A stretch of DNA of 64,000 nt from assembly GCA_963971225.1 (NCBI GenBank), contig OZ020270.1:68144932-68208931 (forward strand). Direction: 5' to 3'. A program made the translations under genes and the position numbers. The stretch is from Melieria omissa (lineage: Eukaryota; Arthropoda; Insecta; Diptera; Ulidiidae). The notes under the pieces are model-generated. The model worked only from the letters and a program-made list of their open reading frames with translations, ran no database searches and was not told where the DNA came from. Below, one piece after another: positions 1-10,066 of this stretch (positions within the stretch are counted from its first letter, which is position 1; each line of letters opens with the position of its first letter).

Positions 1-1126
1 AATCCAAACCGCTGAAAATGAACCTCTTGAAAAATGAACCTCGGCTAAGACGGGATTTTTTGAAATTCGGGATGTAAAGGGGCAAAACATGTGTTAAGGT
101 GTTGCATGAAGAAAAGTGATTTAAGAGACATACCGAAACTAATTCGACACGTATTTTATAATTTTTCGAAAGTCAAAATTTAACTGGACCAATAATGGGT
201 TAAGATTTGTTAAGGAGTAGACTCGAAAAAAAACATGAACAGATAGGCCTATTGACTTCAAAAATTGTAAAAATACTTGAAATAAAAAAAAAATTATACA
301 CGCGCTTCTCATTATTTTCAAAATCGAAATCTTACTGGATCAACTACGTGTTAAAAGTATGTATGGAGAAACAGTTTTATTTAGCGTTTTGACTTCAAAC
401 TTGGTGAAAGTACTTCAAATGTAAAATAACTCGATACGTGTTTTTCATTTTTTCCGAATATTAAAATCGGGTGGGGTCAACGGCCGGTTAAAAGTTTGTA
501 TGGCAAAACTGTAAAAAACATGAATTAATGAGGCCACGGACTTCAAACTTTGTGAAAGTACTCTAAGTGAGAAATAATTCGACACGTGTTTTTCACTTTT
601 TTGAAATCAAAATCTAACAGGGTCAACAATGGGTGAACAGTTTGTATGGAGAAACACGATTTATTGGTCCTTTTGACTTCAAACTTAGACAAAAAGCACT
701 TCAATCGGGAAATAATTAAAATGTGCTTTTCATATTTTTGAAAATCGAAATCTACCGTGGTAAACTAAGGGTTAAGAATTTGTTTAGAGTAAATGTGAAA
801 ACTCATGATTTAAAGGGCCTTTTGAATTCACAGTTTACAGAACCACTTGATAACAAAGATAATAGACATATTTAATTAATTTAATTGATTGGCACGACAG
901 CCCGCTTACGCGAGCCCTAGCTGTAGGTGTTATTACAGGCAGTATTCGATCTTGCGTCGCTCTGCATGCAACTCGCTGGACCGCGCACTAACCAACTGAG
1001 CCACGGCGGCTGCAATAGACATATGCTTTTTTTTAAATCAAAATTTTGACGGGGTCATCAATGCGTTCGAAATTTGTATCGGGTGAAACAAGAGAGCTTG
1101 CGTGTGAAGCCGCGGGGCCCAAATAG
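1..1126 (+). mobile_element. Non-autonomous Helitron, 3' part only
   Basis: This stretch aligns with the 3' part (36005-37028) of the complete Helitron at 34472-37028. It is built of degenerate units of roughly 120-125 bp, each with a version of 'gacttcaaacttggtgaaag' and a 'ggttaaaagtttgtatgg' module. It ends in the same GC-rich terminus (gaagccgcggggccc), although the final CTAG has decayed to ATAG before a T. The 5' part lies outside the window. A SINE at 872-1013 interrupts it. No Rep/helicase coding is visible. Confidence 0.75.
872..1013 (-). mobile_element. tRNA-derived SINE with 11-bp TSD
   Basis: Read on the minus strand it starts with a tRNA-like head containing an A-box-like TGGCTCAGTTGGTTAGTGC, followed by a degenerate B box, and ends in a conserved tail (cgggctgtcgtgccaatcaa). 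It is flanked by AATAGACATAT at 861-871 and again at 1014-1024, a perfect 11-bp target-site duplication. It is inserted in the Helitron fragment. The middle part present in the 1468-1785 copy is missing. Confidence 0.85.
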
Positions 1127-1467
1127 TTTTTTATAAACAAATAAGGTTATCTGCGCACCGTGGTGAAAAATCACACACTGTGTGGTGAAAGTAGTAAAAA
1201 TATTATAAGACAGCGTTGAAATTTTCGCTATCGATGGTGAATATAGAAATGAATTTAAATGGGAAATATTTGTAATGGTTATGATTTCATTTAAATTATT
1301 TCAGTCATTTCAGTCGCATCAAAGATATTTAGTAATAGATACAAAAATGTTCTCCTGAACACATTCATCATGTTCTGATAAAATCATCGTGTCGTGCGGT
1401 TGTGTTGCCAATAAAAATTAATAAAACCATATTTTTAATACAAACATATTTAAATTTTTTTAAAGCA
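1127..1467. other. AT-rich spacer, no feature recognised
   Basis: No open frame of interest, terminal repeat or family similarity was recognised. It separates the Helitron end from the next SINE. Confidence 0.5.
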
Positions 1468-1785
1468 GCCGCCGTGGCTCAGTTGGTTAGTGCGCGGTCC
1501 AACGAGTCGAATGCAGAGCGACGCAAGTTCGAACACTGCATGTAGTAACACCTAAAAAAAATAACGGGAAACTCGTTTTCTCTTTCGGTGGCTGTCCTCT
1601 CAGCTGGAAATGGCAAACCTCTGACAGTAAAAATTGCCTATGAAAAAGCTCCCAACCTGCCGTTCGGAACCGGCATAAAATTGTAGGTCCCTTCCACCCG
1701 CGTACAAATTCACACGCACCACACGGGTGGTTGCGGGAAGCTAGGCCTTAGTCTCGCGTAAGCGGGCTGTCGTGCCAATCAATTA
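1468..1785 (+). mobile_element. tRNA-derived SINE, longest copy
   Basis: The 5' head gcagccgccgtggctcagtt contains the pol III A-box region. A B-box-like GTTCGAACACTGC follows about 45 bp on. A body of about 200 bp and the same tail as the other two copies (cgggctgtcgtgccaatcaa) follow. The body is shared with the 5'-truncated copy at 42653-42852. I could not see a clear TSD. The tRNA-like head is not a tRNA gene: no full cloverleaf with 3' acceptor stem follows. Confidence 0.85.
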
Positions 1786-1789
1786 CACA

Positions 1790-2962
1790 GCGCAACAAAA
1801 AAACACTTTTTTTCTGTTGCATGGAGTTTTTCTACTGTTTCTTACTAATTTGGGTGCGCTGATTCCGAATCTACCCTCCAATTTTTTCTAGCAGCTCTAG
1901 TTTGTGAGATATAGGTACCCTGTCATTTTTTCAGTTTTTCCTCCGCTTCTTCCATATTTTCGATCGTAGTTTCTAAACCAAAAAACCGATTGACATGATT
2001 TTCACCTTATCACATTAACAACACCGCACGGTTTCTTTTCCGATGCAACTTATTTTTATAAGTGTTAAAATGCCGCGGTAATTGGACCTCAAAGTTCGAA
2101 AAAATTGAATTTTAAGGCGTTTTCTTTGATGGTCAAAAACATACACATTTTTTGTAAAACAATTAACGAGTTAGGTGTATAATGAAAGTCGGCACATCAA
2201 GCAATACAACACAGCTAAATTATTTGGCGGAATACACATTCGCATCGAAATAACAGGAAAAATGTACCATCGCGATTTTCATCACTTTTCATACTGATTC
2301 CTTAAAAAATTAGGGGCCTGAAAATATGCAAAGTTTTTAATCTTTCTTGTTTCGAGAAATTCAAAATATTTTTGTTTTTTGCTTGTATTCCAAACTAAAA
2401 TCTGAACATATAAAAGAGCATATTTTGAGGCTCCTAATTTTTTAAGGAACAAGTATGAAAAGAGATGAAAATCGCTATGGTGCAGTTTTATTATTATTTC
2501 GATGCGAATGTGTATTCCGCCAAATAATTTGGCTGTGTTGTATTGCTTGATGTTTCTTCTTAAGATATTCATATACTTCGTAACTTGATTTATGAAACAT
2601 CTTTACATTTTTCGCCATCAGAAAAAACCCCTTGAAATTCAATATTTTCTTACTTTGAAACCTTATTACCACGCCCATTTAGAACGCATAAAATTGATTA
2701 ATGTCAGGAAAGATGGCGTGAAATGTTGTAAGTGCAACGATATAAAAATCATGTCGATAGGATTATTGGTTCAGAAATAACAGTCGAAAACGAGAAAAAA
2801 GCCGAGGAAAATTCGAAAAAGTGACACGCCCATTTTTTGCAAAAACTAGAGCTGTTACATAAAAACGGAGTATGGTTTTGAAAACAGCGTGGAAAAACGA
2901 TTCAGATTCATTTAAAAAACTCCATGCAACAGACATGCTGTTGTGCAGTGTTATTAAAAAAA
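1790..2962. repeat. Large imperfect foldback (hairpin) sequence, about 1.17 kb
   Basis: The left part (about 1790-2329) and the reverse complement of the right part (about 2418-2962) align over most of their length. Shared modules include ctgttgcatggagttttt near the outside, cagctctagttt and gacatgattttt further in, and then nearly identical inner arms. The outer arms have diverged and the inner 136 bp have not. There is no transposase-like ORF. It could be a foldback element, or a locus giving long hairpin RNA if transcribed. The LOA LINE begins immediately to its right. Confidence 0.7.
2194..2553. repeat. Near-identical inner hairpin arms, 136 bp each, 88-bp loop
   Basis: Positions 2194-2329 and the reverse complement of 2418-2553 match almost base for base (for example acatcaagcaatacaacaca and ccttaaaaaattagg) apart from one variable patch of about 18 bp and a few substitutions. 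The loop is 2330-2417. The RNA would fold into a long, mostly continuous duplex. Confidence 0.85.
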
Positions 2963-2984
2963 ACTTAGTAGTGGATCGGGCCGA

Positions 2985-4505
2985 CATCCCATCTTTACCT
3001 AAAGCGAAAGTTTTAATACCTCGAGTGGTAAAGCCGGAGGACGCTCTGACCCTACTTCAACGACAGAATCCTGATGTGCCCACCGGTGATTGGAAGGTTC
3101 TGTACGTAGCGAAGCCGGCGAATCCCAACGCCGGTCAAAACTACGTACTTCAAATCAATAAGGTGGCCGAGGAATTCTCTACGCAAGGTTTGGGAAAATG
3201 GAGTGGGGTGTAGGCAGTTTGTTCTTACGTCTCAAAAAGCGCCACCCCAAAGACGATAACCACAACACACTCAACTTGGGTGAGGTAGAGGCGGATCTCG
3301 GGATTGAGGACATCCTGGAGTCGTCTCTATCTCTAAGGGATGGAGTATTTACGGGCGAGTTGGTGGATGCATCCACCCCCGCGAAGACACCAGAAGCAAA
3401 TGCTGAAGGTCCTTCAAATAAACCTCCATCATAGTAAGATAGCCTCAGCTGAGCTCCTCCTCAATTTAGAGGGGGCAGCTACGATGTTACTCTGTTCCAG
3501 GTACCTTGGATTGCTGGAGGGAACGTGGTGTCTGGATTGAAGTCGAGTAGCTTCAATACTTTTACGCCAAACGTCAATAACAAGGTAAGGGTAGCTATAC
3601 TGGTAAGGAAAAATATCCATTCGTATATGTTACCGAATTTCTCCTCAGACGACTTAATTACCGTGATAGTAGGGGGCGGCAAGGATGGAGTCATACTTCT
3701 TGCGCCCTGCTACATGGCACACGACATCGAGGCGCCACCGTCTGAGCTTCGGAGGCTGGTGGACTCAACTGGCGAAAGGAAGCAGACCTTGGTTGTTGTG
3801 GCAGACGCCAACACGCATCACTCAGTATGGGGAAGCAGCGACATCAATACCTGGGGTGAGTCACTGTTTAACTTTATTATGCAAAGTAGTTTGTATGTCG
3901 CAAGCCGAGGTAGTAAACCAACATATATTGGACCCTCCTCGAAGAATGTTCTCGATATCACTCTCATTACGGGCTCAAACACTTTGGTCGAGGACTGGAG
4001 GGTACTGGATACTCCATCCTTCTCTGACCACAAGTATTTAAGCTTTGTTATTACATTCTCCCCCAAGAGAGCCAGTATAACTGTAAGGAATCCCAGAACC
4101 ACAAACTGGGATCTGTCTAGGGAAATAAACTCACATGCGATGGTGGAGAAGGAACTTAACCACCTGTCTCAATAAAGCGTATCGTATCTCATGCCCTCCC
4201 GTACGCACGGGGCGGAGGTCTAGGCCACCCTGGTGGAACAAAAACCTTGGGGGTCAACAACACAATACGTGCTTGAAATCTTCAAGCTTGCGAAGCAGGC
4301 AGACAACGAGTTCTGTTGGGGCGAATATAAAGACGAGCTCAAACAGTACAAGAAGGAAGTCCGGAAAGCTAAAAGAGAGTCCTGGAAAGAATTCTGTAGT
4401 AGTCTGGAAGGTACAACGGAGGTAGCGAGACTTGGGAAGCTTTTGTCCAAGCAGCCATCCTTGCCTAGTAATTTTAGGTTTGATTCGAAACCGATAGGAG
4501 CGATA
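2985..4505 (+). pseudogene. LOA LINE gag-like end and endonuclease, broken
   Basis: A gag-like segment in 2990-3210 has the DUF4780-type motif DWKVLYVAKP followed by LQINK, and continues in another frame from 3198 with WGVGSLFLRLKKR. The endonuclease starts near 3400 (QINLHHSKIASAELLLNL), shifts frame near 3530, then runs openly to 4175. Endonuclease motifs seen are VVADANTHHSVWGS (about 3797-3838) and the terminal SFSDHKYLSF (about 4018-4047) with the catalytic SDH. After a stop at 4173-4175 the linker toward RT continues in a third frame (4233-4505). At least three frameshifts exclude a working product. The family role is target-site nicking for target-primed reverse transcription. Confidence 0.7.
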
Positions 4506-5050
4506 TCACGTGTTTCGAGTTCCAAAGTTAGAAATGATAAACGGTGTTGTTCGTTTCGTGTTCCGATCAAAAATCACTTGCTTTATTCTTCGGATTGCCT
4601 TTTTATACATTTGTTCTTACAGAAATATTGCTTAGTAAATAGAGTTTGTTCCCACGAACAACTAAATGTAAACAAACAAAAATGTAAACAAATTGAATGC
4701 AAGCGAACCAAAGGGCGAAGCGTTACAGACGCGTCGTCAGCGGTTTGTTGCAACGTCAGTTATTCTGTGGTCAATTCTGGGTCAAGTGGCAATCCGGAGG
4801 TTGAATCGTGTCGAAGTGCGGATGTGATTTCGAAATGTTCCGCGTCGCGGATTTATTGGTTTCTAGAGAAAGTGGTTGCGGTCAAGTGGCACTTCGGTTG
4901 TTGAACTGTGATTTCGAAATATTCCGCGTCACGATTTTATTGATTTGGAAATTCGATTCCAAAGAAAGTGCTTGACAAAAACAATAATCATAAATAAAGC
5001 TGATTATTGTTTTTGTGACAAATTGTTTAAAAAATACTCCGTTGGGGTGA
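4506..5050. mobile_element. Insertion within LOA, possible solo LTR
   Basis: The LINE coding similarity stops near 4505 and resumes near 5050, so about 545 bp are foreign. The insert contains a degenerate tandem duplication of roughly 100 bp (units near 4783 and 4884, each with gatttcgaaat and ttccgcgtc). It has several AATAAA-like signals and no coding similarity. This resembles a solo LTR, but I could not identify matching TG..CA ends or a TSD. Confidence 0.35.
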
Positions 5051-5454
5051 CCGTAAGTGGGGTGACCATAACTCCTAGTCTCGTGCGGAAAAAAAATGGC
5101 GACTGGACAAACAACTGTGAGGAATCGTTGAATGCACTTTTAGATGCTCACTTTCCTGGCTGCAGTGATGTACTTGCTTCGGAACCAACCAGATCCTTTG
5201 CTTGTATTGTGCCGCCAGAGCTGAGCACGAAGGACAAGCTGGAATGGGCGATCAACGGGTTCACCCCCTTTAAATCGCCGGGGCCGGATGGTGTACTTCC
5301 TGCTATGCTACAGCAGGCTTCTCACTTGATTATACCCCGACTGATATCGATCTACAGGGGATGTCTTCAATACAACTACGTGCCAAAAAGCTGGAGAGTA
5401 GCAAGGGTGGCGTTTATACCGAAGGCAGGTAAATGCAGCCACCTCTACTCGAAA
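5051..5454 (+). pseudogene. LOA LINE reverse transcriptase, N-terminal part
   Basis: The frame 5051-5454 reads through SLNALLDAHFPG, the linker motif FTPFKSPGPDGVLPAML and SWRVARVAFIPKAGK, the usual start of the RT palm/finger region in LINEs. The frame is cut at TSD position 5441-5454 by the R1-like insertion. It continues in the same reading sense from 6452 (SKDCRP, expected for the conserved YRPIS-type block). Confidence 0.75.
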
Positions 5455-6451
5455 ACTTAGGAAACTTTTGGTTGGCGTTGCCACATCAACTCTGCTGTAC
5501 GGCTCGACTGTCTGGAGCGACGCATTCGTAAAGCCCTCTTACGTCCGAGGTATCAACGCGACATATCGCCGGTGCGCGCTCAGAATCTGCTCCGCTTTCC
5601 GAACAGTATCGGAAGACGCAGCTCTGGTCATCGCGGGGCTCCTACCGCTAGACCTACTGGCGCACGAGCGCAGCGTACTGCAGCAATCTAGACGCAGAGG
5701 GGAACCGAGCACCAGTGCCGCTTCCAAAGCCACACTGCGAGATGACAGCATATCTAAGTGGCAAACGCGCTGGAACAATACAGCTAACGGCAGGTGGACC
5801 TACCGGCTAATACCTGACATCAAAATGTGGCTCAGCAGGAAGCGAGGCGAGGTGGATTTCTTCCTCATCCAAGTCATCAGCGGCCACGGCTGCTTTAAAG
5901 CCTACCTCCACCGCTTTGGGTTCGAGCCTGACCGCCTGTGCGAACTCCGTGACACCCCAGAAGACGCAGAACACGCCTTCTTTGCATGCCCCCGCTTCGA
6001 GGGCCAGCGGCGGAGGCTCCACGAGGCACTGGGCTCCACCGCCACCACAGCGAACCTGGTTGCCCTCATGATCGCGAACGACGAGGCATGGAGCGCGGTA
6101 TGCTGCATGGCCGCTGAGATAATGAACGAACTCCGCATCAATGAGCAAGCCAGACGAAGACGTGAGCGGGAGCAGCTCTCCCAGGCGCAGAGGCCAGCTG
6201 AAGGGTAAGATACGACGAACGACGACTAAACCGGGACAACGGACCATGACGAATAAAAAGTGGACAAACAAACGCTAATAGAGTTCGAGCTATATGCTCA
6301 ATCCCGCCTCCTGACGAAATGCCTGACGGTCGTACCAGGGGGATAATTCGGACTTGAGAGGGATGGTTTTAGTGCGGTTGAAGTCCCACACTGACGGGGA
6401 CCTTGGCTTTTGATGCTTTCCATCTCTATAAAAAAAAAAAAAAACAAAAAA
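5455..6451 (+). mobile_element. 5'-truncated R1-like LINE, 14-bp TSD
   Basis: The direct repeat ACCTCTACTCGAAA at 5441-5454 and 6452-6465 flanks this insert exactly, and an A-rich 3' tail (about 6429-6451) precedes the right copy. Only the C-terminal end of the pol ORF plus a 3' UTR of about 220 bp are present. This is typical of incomplete target-primed reverse transcription. GC content is visibly higher than in the surroundings. Confidence 0.9.
5468..6208 (+). pseudogene. R1-like LINE pol, C-terminal fragment (246 codons)
   Basis: The fragment starts after the catalytic YADD, at a thumb-like block (TLLYGSTVWSDAF). It has the conserved R1-clade C-terminal region with a Cys/His cluster (LCELRD...EDAEHAFFACPRF, about residues 157-178). 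It ends in an Arg/Gln-rich tail and a TAA stop. The frame is open, but the catalytic RT and the endonuclease are absent, so it cannot act alone. Related families include R1, RT1, Waldo and TRAS; I cannot choose among them. Confidence 0.75.
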
Positions 6452-8557
6452 ACCTCTACTCGAAAGACTGTAGGCCAATTATTTTGAAGTCATTCCTCCT
6501 CAAAACACTCGAAAAACTTTTAGATCTGCATGTGCGAGATACTCTGGGACGCTCAGGGATAGCAGACTCGCAGCACGCATACATGAAAGGCAGGTCCACG
6601 GAGACTGCATTACATTCACTAGTGGCGCACATAGAAAAAGCTCTGGAATTCAAAGAATACGCTCTAGGAGTATTTCTTGATATTGCTGGAGCCTTCAACA
6701 ACGTAACTACCGACGCCATCTTAGATGGTATTGGAGTTGCAGGAATTGAAGTAGCTGCTTATCGGTGGATTAAGAGCCTGCTAAGCTGCAGAATGATAAG
6801 AGCTGAGTGGAATGGTGCTTTAGCACTAAGAAGATGATGATCATGAAGTACTCCGTAAGGAGGAGTCCTATCACCACTACTCTGGCTGCTGGTGGTCAAC
6901 AAAATCTTAATTCATTTCGAAGGCAAAGCACCGAAACTATTTGCATATGCAGATGACATTGCGATAGTTCTAACCGGGAAATGTCTTCCGACTCTCAGCG
7001 GTCTTATGACTGCTACGCTAAGAACTGTACACAACTGGGCAGAAAGCACTGGTCTCAGCGTAAACGCAGAGAAAACAGGCATGCTTCTCTTCACCAGAAG
7101 TTACAAAGTTCCATCGTGGATGGCTCCACGACTTAACGGATCTCCACTCACTCTCAAACCTCACACCAAATATCTGGCAGTTATATTGGACAGTAAGCTG
7201 CTGTGGAAGCCCAACGTGGAAGAGAGGGCGAAAAAAGCCTGCAACGCTATCTACGCTTGCAAAAGAATGCCCGGTAAGACGTGGGGCATTTCGCCCTCTC
7301 TGATGCATTGGTGCTACACTGCTATAGCGCGTCCGATACTTCTTTATGGCGTTTTGGTGTGGTGGACCGCGATAAAGAAAAATACTTACTGTAAACCTTT
7401 GCAAAAGGTTCAGCGCCTGGCTGCACTTTGCACGACAGGAGCTCTAGGAACCACTCCTACGGCAGCACTTAACGTTATTCTTAACCTTCCGCCCATCGAC
7501 CTCTACGCGGAATGCTTGGCGGCAAAATCCGCGAGTATGTTTAGAGCTACGGGACAGTTTACATGCAGGTCCTTCGGGCATAGCTCTGTAGGCCAAAAAA
7601 CAGTGGACAGCTCCTATTATATGATCCCGCTGCTGAATCCTGCAAAACGGATAAAAGCCACACTAGAAGAGGAAGGCTGGCGCAAAGGGATGACCCTCAA
7701 CATTTACACGGACGAATCCAAAATGACGGAGGGAGTTGGAGCAGGGATTTTCTGCCCGGAACTGGGCATCGAGCAGCCGTTCCGGTTGCCGAATCACTGC
7801 AGCATCTTTCAAGCCGAGGTGTTTGCTGTCAGGAAGGCTGCGGAGCTTGCCTGCACTGACACCACTATTAATAAATCAATAAACTTTTACATCGATAGTC
7901 AATCTGCTATTAAGGCGATAACTTCTGCCTGCATATCATCCAAAAATGTCCTGCAATGCCGGGTAGCAATGGAAAGGCTGGCTGCGAACCGCAAGCTGCA
8001 TATCTATTGGGTACCTGGTCACAAAGGAGGGAAATGAGGCGGCAGATGGTGTCGGTAAAAGTGGTGTTCATCTGCCAGACGAGCAAATCAGCAACGTTCT
8101 GATGCCTCTGCGGGCATTCAACAAAGGTTTGGAAGATAACCTAATGAGAAAAGCGAAGGCGAGGTGGAACAGTTTAACTACCTGCACAACCGCTAAAATA
8201 ATGCTCGAACAATTCGATGAAAAGCTCACGAGATTCGTTCTCTCGCTACCAAGAAAGGACTGCAGAGCCATCGTAGGCGTACTTACGGGGCACTGCTTGA
8301 CAGCGGCTCATGCGCAAAAGATGGGAATCACTGAGTCGGATGAATGCAGGAAATGCAAAGAAAATGGTGCCAAGGAAACCCTGGAGCACATACTTTGCTC
8401 CTGCCCGGCCATCTCAAGACTACGCTTTACTTACTTCGCGGCCCCATTCTTCTCTGGGTTGGGAGAGGTCCCCAAGCACGACATTAAATCGCTGCCGAAC
8501 TTCGCTAGGAACACCCGCATTCTCACCGATCACTTCTACGACGATCCGAAACACTAA
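6452..8557 (+). pseudogene. LOA LINE reverse transcriptase, RNase H and C-terminus
   Basis: After the R1-like insert the RT resumes (SFLLKTLEKLLDLHV, GRSTETALHSLVAHIEKAL, FLDIAGAFNNV) to about 6837. An in-frame TAA at 6856-6858 sits in the TP_GGVLSPLLW block. The frame from 6892 has the catalytic YADD at residues 19-22 of that segment. It also holds an RNase H domain (about residues 260-381) with IYTDES, FQAEVFAV, FYIDSQSAI and WVPGHKG. A single-base shift at about 8030 moves the rest (NEAADGVGKSG onward, with a CxxC...HxxxC cluster CRKCKEN...HILCSC) into another frame ending at 8557. All catalytic residues remain visible, but the gene is disrupted. Confidence 0.8.
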
Positions 8558-8621
8558 GGAGCTCCAACTGGTATCGCTAAGGACCCAATAGGGTTTAGGC
8601 GTGGCCAACCAGGCCAACCAG

Positions 8622-8639
8622 CTAACCTAACCTAACCTA
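8622..8639 (+). repeat. LINE 3' tail of CCTAA units
   Basis: The LOA element ends in CTAACCTAACCTAACCTA, three to four CCTAA units, the complement of the arthropod telomere repeat TTAGG. LINEs of this clade often end in short tandem repeats rather than poly(A). The match to TTAGG may be coincidental or reflect 3'-end recognition. Confidence 0.7.
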
Positions 8640-8830
8640 TTTTTAATACTTATTATTATTTATAAAGATGCACAACATTACTATTACGTAAAAGTTTTGA
8701 GGTAATTTATCTAGCAAAACTTTGTTGTGGGATTTTTAACTTGTACAAGAAGAAAATTACATTACTATTGATTCGAAAAGTTTATTGTTTTCATTATAAA
8801 ATTATTTGTATGCAGGCAAAATCGAAATTA

Positions 8831-9387
8831 CGAGGGCGGGTCAATAAGTCCGTGACTTTTTGAATGAAACACAGGTTTTTAGATAAAAGTTATTTTATTT
8901 TTCAACGTAGTCTCCTTTGAGATCTATACACTTAGCCCAACGTTTCTCCAGTTTTTTTATCCCTTCCGAAAAATATGATTTGTCGAGGTCTTCAAAATAG
9001 GCATTTGTTTGTGAGATGACTTCGTCATTGGAGGCAAATCTCTTTCCGCCGAGCCATTTCTTCAAGTTTGGAAACAAGAAATAGTCACTTGGGGCTAGAT
9101 CGGGTGAATAGGCGGGATGAGGGAGCAATTCGTAGCCCAATTCATGGATTTTTGCCATGGAAACTGCACATGTGTGCACCCGTGCACACGAAATTCACTT
9201 TTTTCCATTTTCTTTCCAGTCAACGCGGTAGTCTGATATTAACGGCTGTCAAAAACAAACTAAATGTCGCAGCTTGTTCAATTTTTGACAAGAGTCAACT
9301 GACAGATGACTGTTGACGGGAGCAGTGTTGCCATTTCAATTAAGAGGGGAAAATTCAAAAAGTCACGGACTTATTGACCCGCCCTCG
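8831..9387 (-). mobile_element. Internally deleted mariner, TA target duplication
   Basis: Terminal inverted repeats starting CGAGGGCGGGTCAATAAG match at both ends for about 30 bp. TA dinucleotides at 8829-8830 and 9388-9389 are the expected duplication. The 557-bp length against about 1.3 kb for a full mariner shows a large internal deletion. Only the transposase C-terminus remains, on the minus strand. Confidence 0.92.
8895..9179 (-). pseudogene. Mariner transposase C-terminal remnant
   Basis: The frame contains HPAYSPDLAPSDYFLFPNLK, the block that holds the third catalytic aspartate of DD34D mariners, followed by the usual C-terminal sequence (W..CI.LKGDYVEK). The HTH domains and the first two catalytic aspartates are deleted, so it is not functional. 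Confidence 0.88.
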
Positions 9388-9510
9388 TAGTATTCAAATG
9401 TTCTCTATTTTAGTAAATTATGATAACAACTATTGTATTTTTACAGTAGTTGCCCAGTTATTTTAAGATGTTTGATCTTTCAAACATTTCTTTAATACTT
9501 GATTGACAAA

Positions 9511-9969
9511 GCAATCATGTGCGATGGGGAAAATGTGCGATGAGCGTTTACACGGTCAAACATGTGCGCACACTTCAGTTGTCTCGCTGCTGTCGGCGAA
9601 GGAACATGGCGCGCGCATTCGCATGCATTTCTCTAAATTTGCATAAAAGCACCTCATATGCTGCGTTTCTTTTACATTTATTTTTATATTCTTCGCTTTT
9701 CTCTTTCCACAGTTCGGGATGGTGTCTATACACTTGAATGAACTCCTTCCATAACATTTCATTTCTTTGCGACGCCATCCTCACTGTTCGCTGTCTACCG
9801 ATCGAATGACGAAATGAACTATGTGCGTAACACAGCCGTTTACACGGTCGCACATGTGCGTCACGCCGACAGAAAAATCAAAAAATTTTTAAAACCTTCA
9901 AACATGTCCGACGACACGAATTTCTTGCGTTTACACCGCCATTCTTCTCGTCACGCCGCACATGATTGC
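9511..9969 (-). mobile_element. Candidate small DNA element carrying a MADF-domain remnant
   Basis: A 13-bp inverted pair GCAATCATGTGCG lies at 9511-9523 and 9957-9969. Inside are several copies of a motif close to GTTTACACGGTC followed by CATGTGCG. MADF proteins are encoded by PIF/Harbinger elements, so a deleted Harbinger-type element is my best guess. The flanking bases do not show the TWA duplication usual for that group. The boundaries are tentative. Confidence 0.35.
9575..9778 (-). pseudogene. MADF (Myb/SANT-like) domain fragment
   Basis: From the Met at 9778 the frame gives 67 residues with the MADF signature LWKEFIQVYRHHPELW, then EKSEEYKNK and a basic helix, ending after RRQQRDN. 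MADF is a DNA-binding domain of Adf-1-type proteins and of the second protein of PIF/Harbinger transposons. No further exon is visible nearby, and the frame ends inside the small element. I treat it as a TE remnant. Confidence 0.5.
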
Positions 9970-10066
9970 AAACATGTCCGACCGTCTAAAGGCCGCATTA
10001 GGATTTACTTCACTGGTCGGTAAAGCTTACTCATATGAGCAGTACGCTCAGCACACGCATTCTTAC

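Larger units (their letters stand above)
2985..8639 (+). mobile_element. LOA-clade non-LTR retrotransposon, degraded and nested
   Basis: Order on the plus strand: gag-like DUF4780-type segment, apurinic-type endonuclease, reverse transcriptase with YADD, RNase H, C-terminal region, then a short repeated 3' tail instead of poly(A). RNase H after RT and the DUF4780-like gag point to the LOA group. It is inactive: several frameshifts, an in-frame TAA at 6856-6858, an unrelated insertion at about 4506-5050 and an R1-like insertion at 5455-6451. The 5' end is probably truncated, since it abuts the hairpin at about 2963. No TSD was identified. Confidence 0.8.

Noticed and set aside
1468..1540. Possible tRNA gene
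   Set aside because: A- and B-box-like sequences are present, but there is no complete cloverleaf, and the sequence continues into a SINE body shared by other copies.
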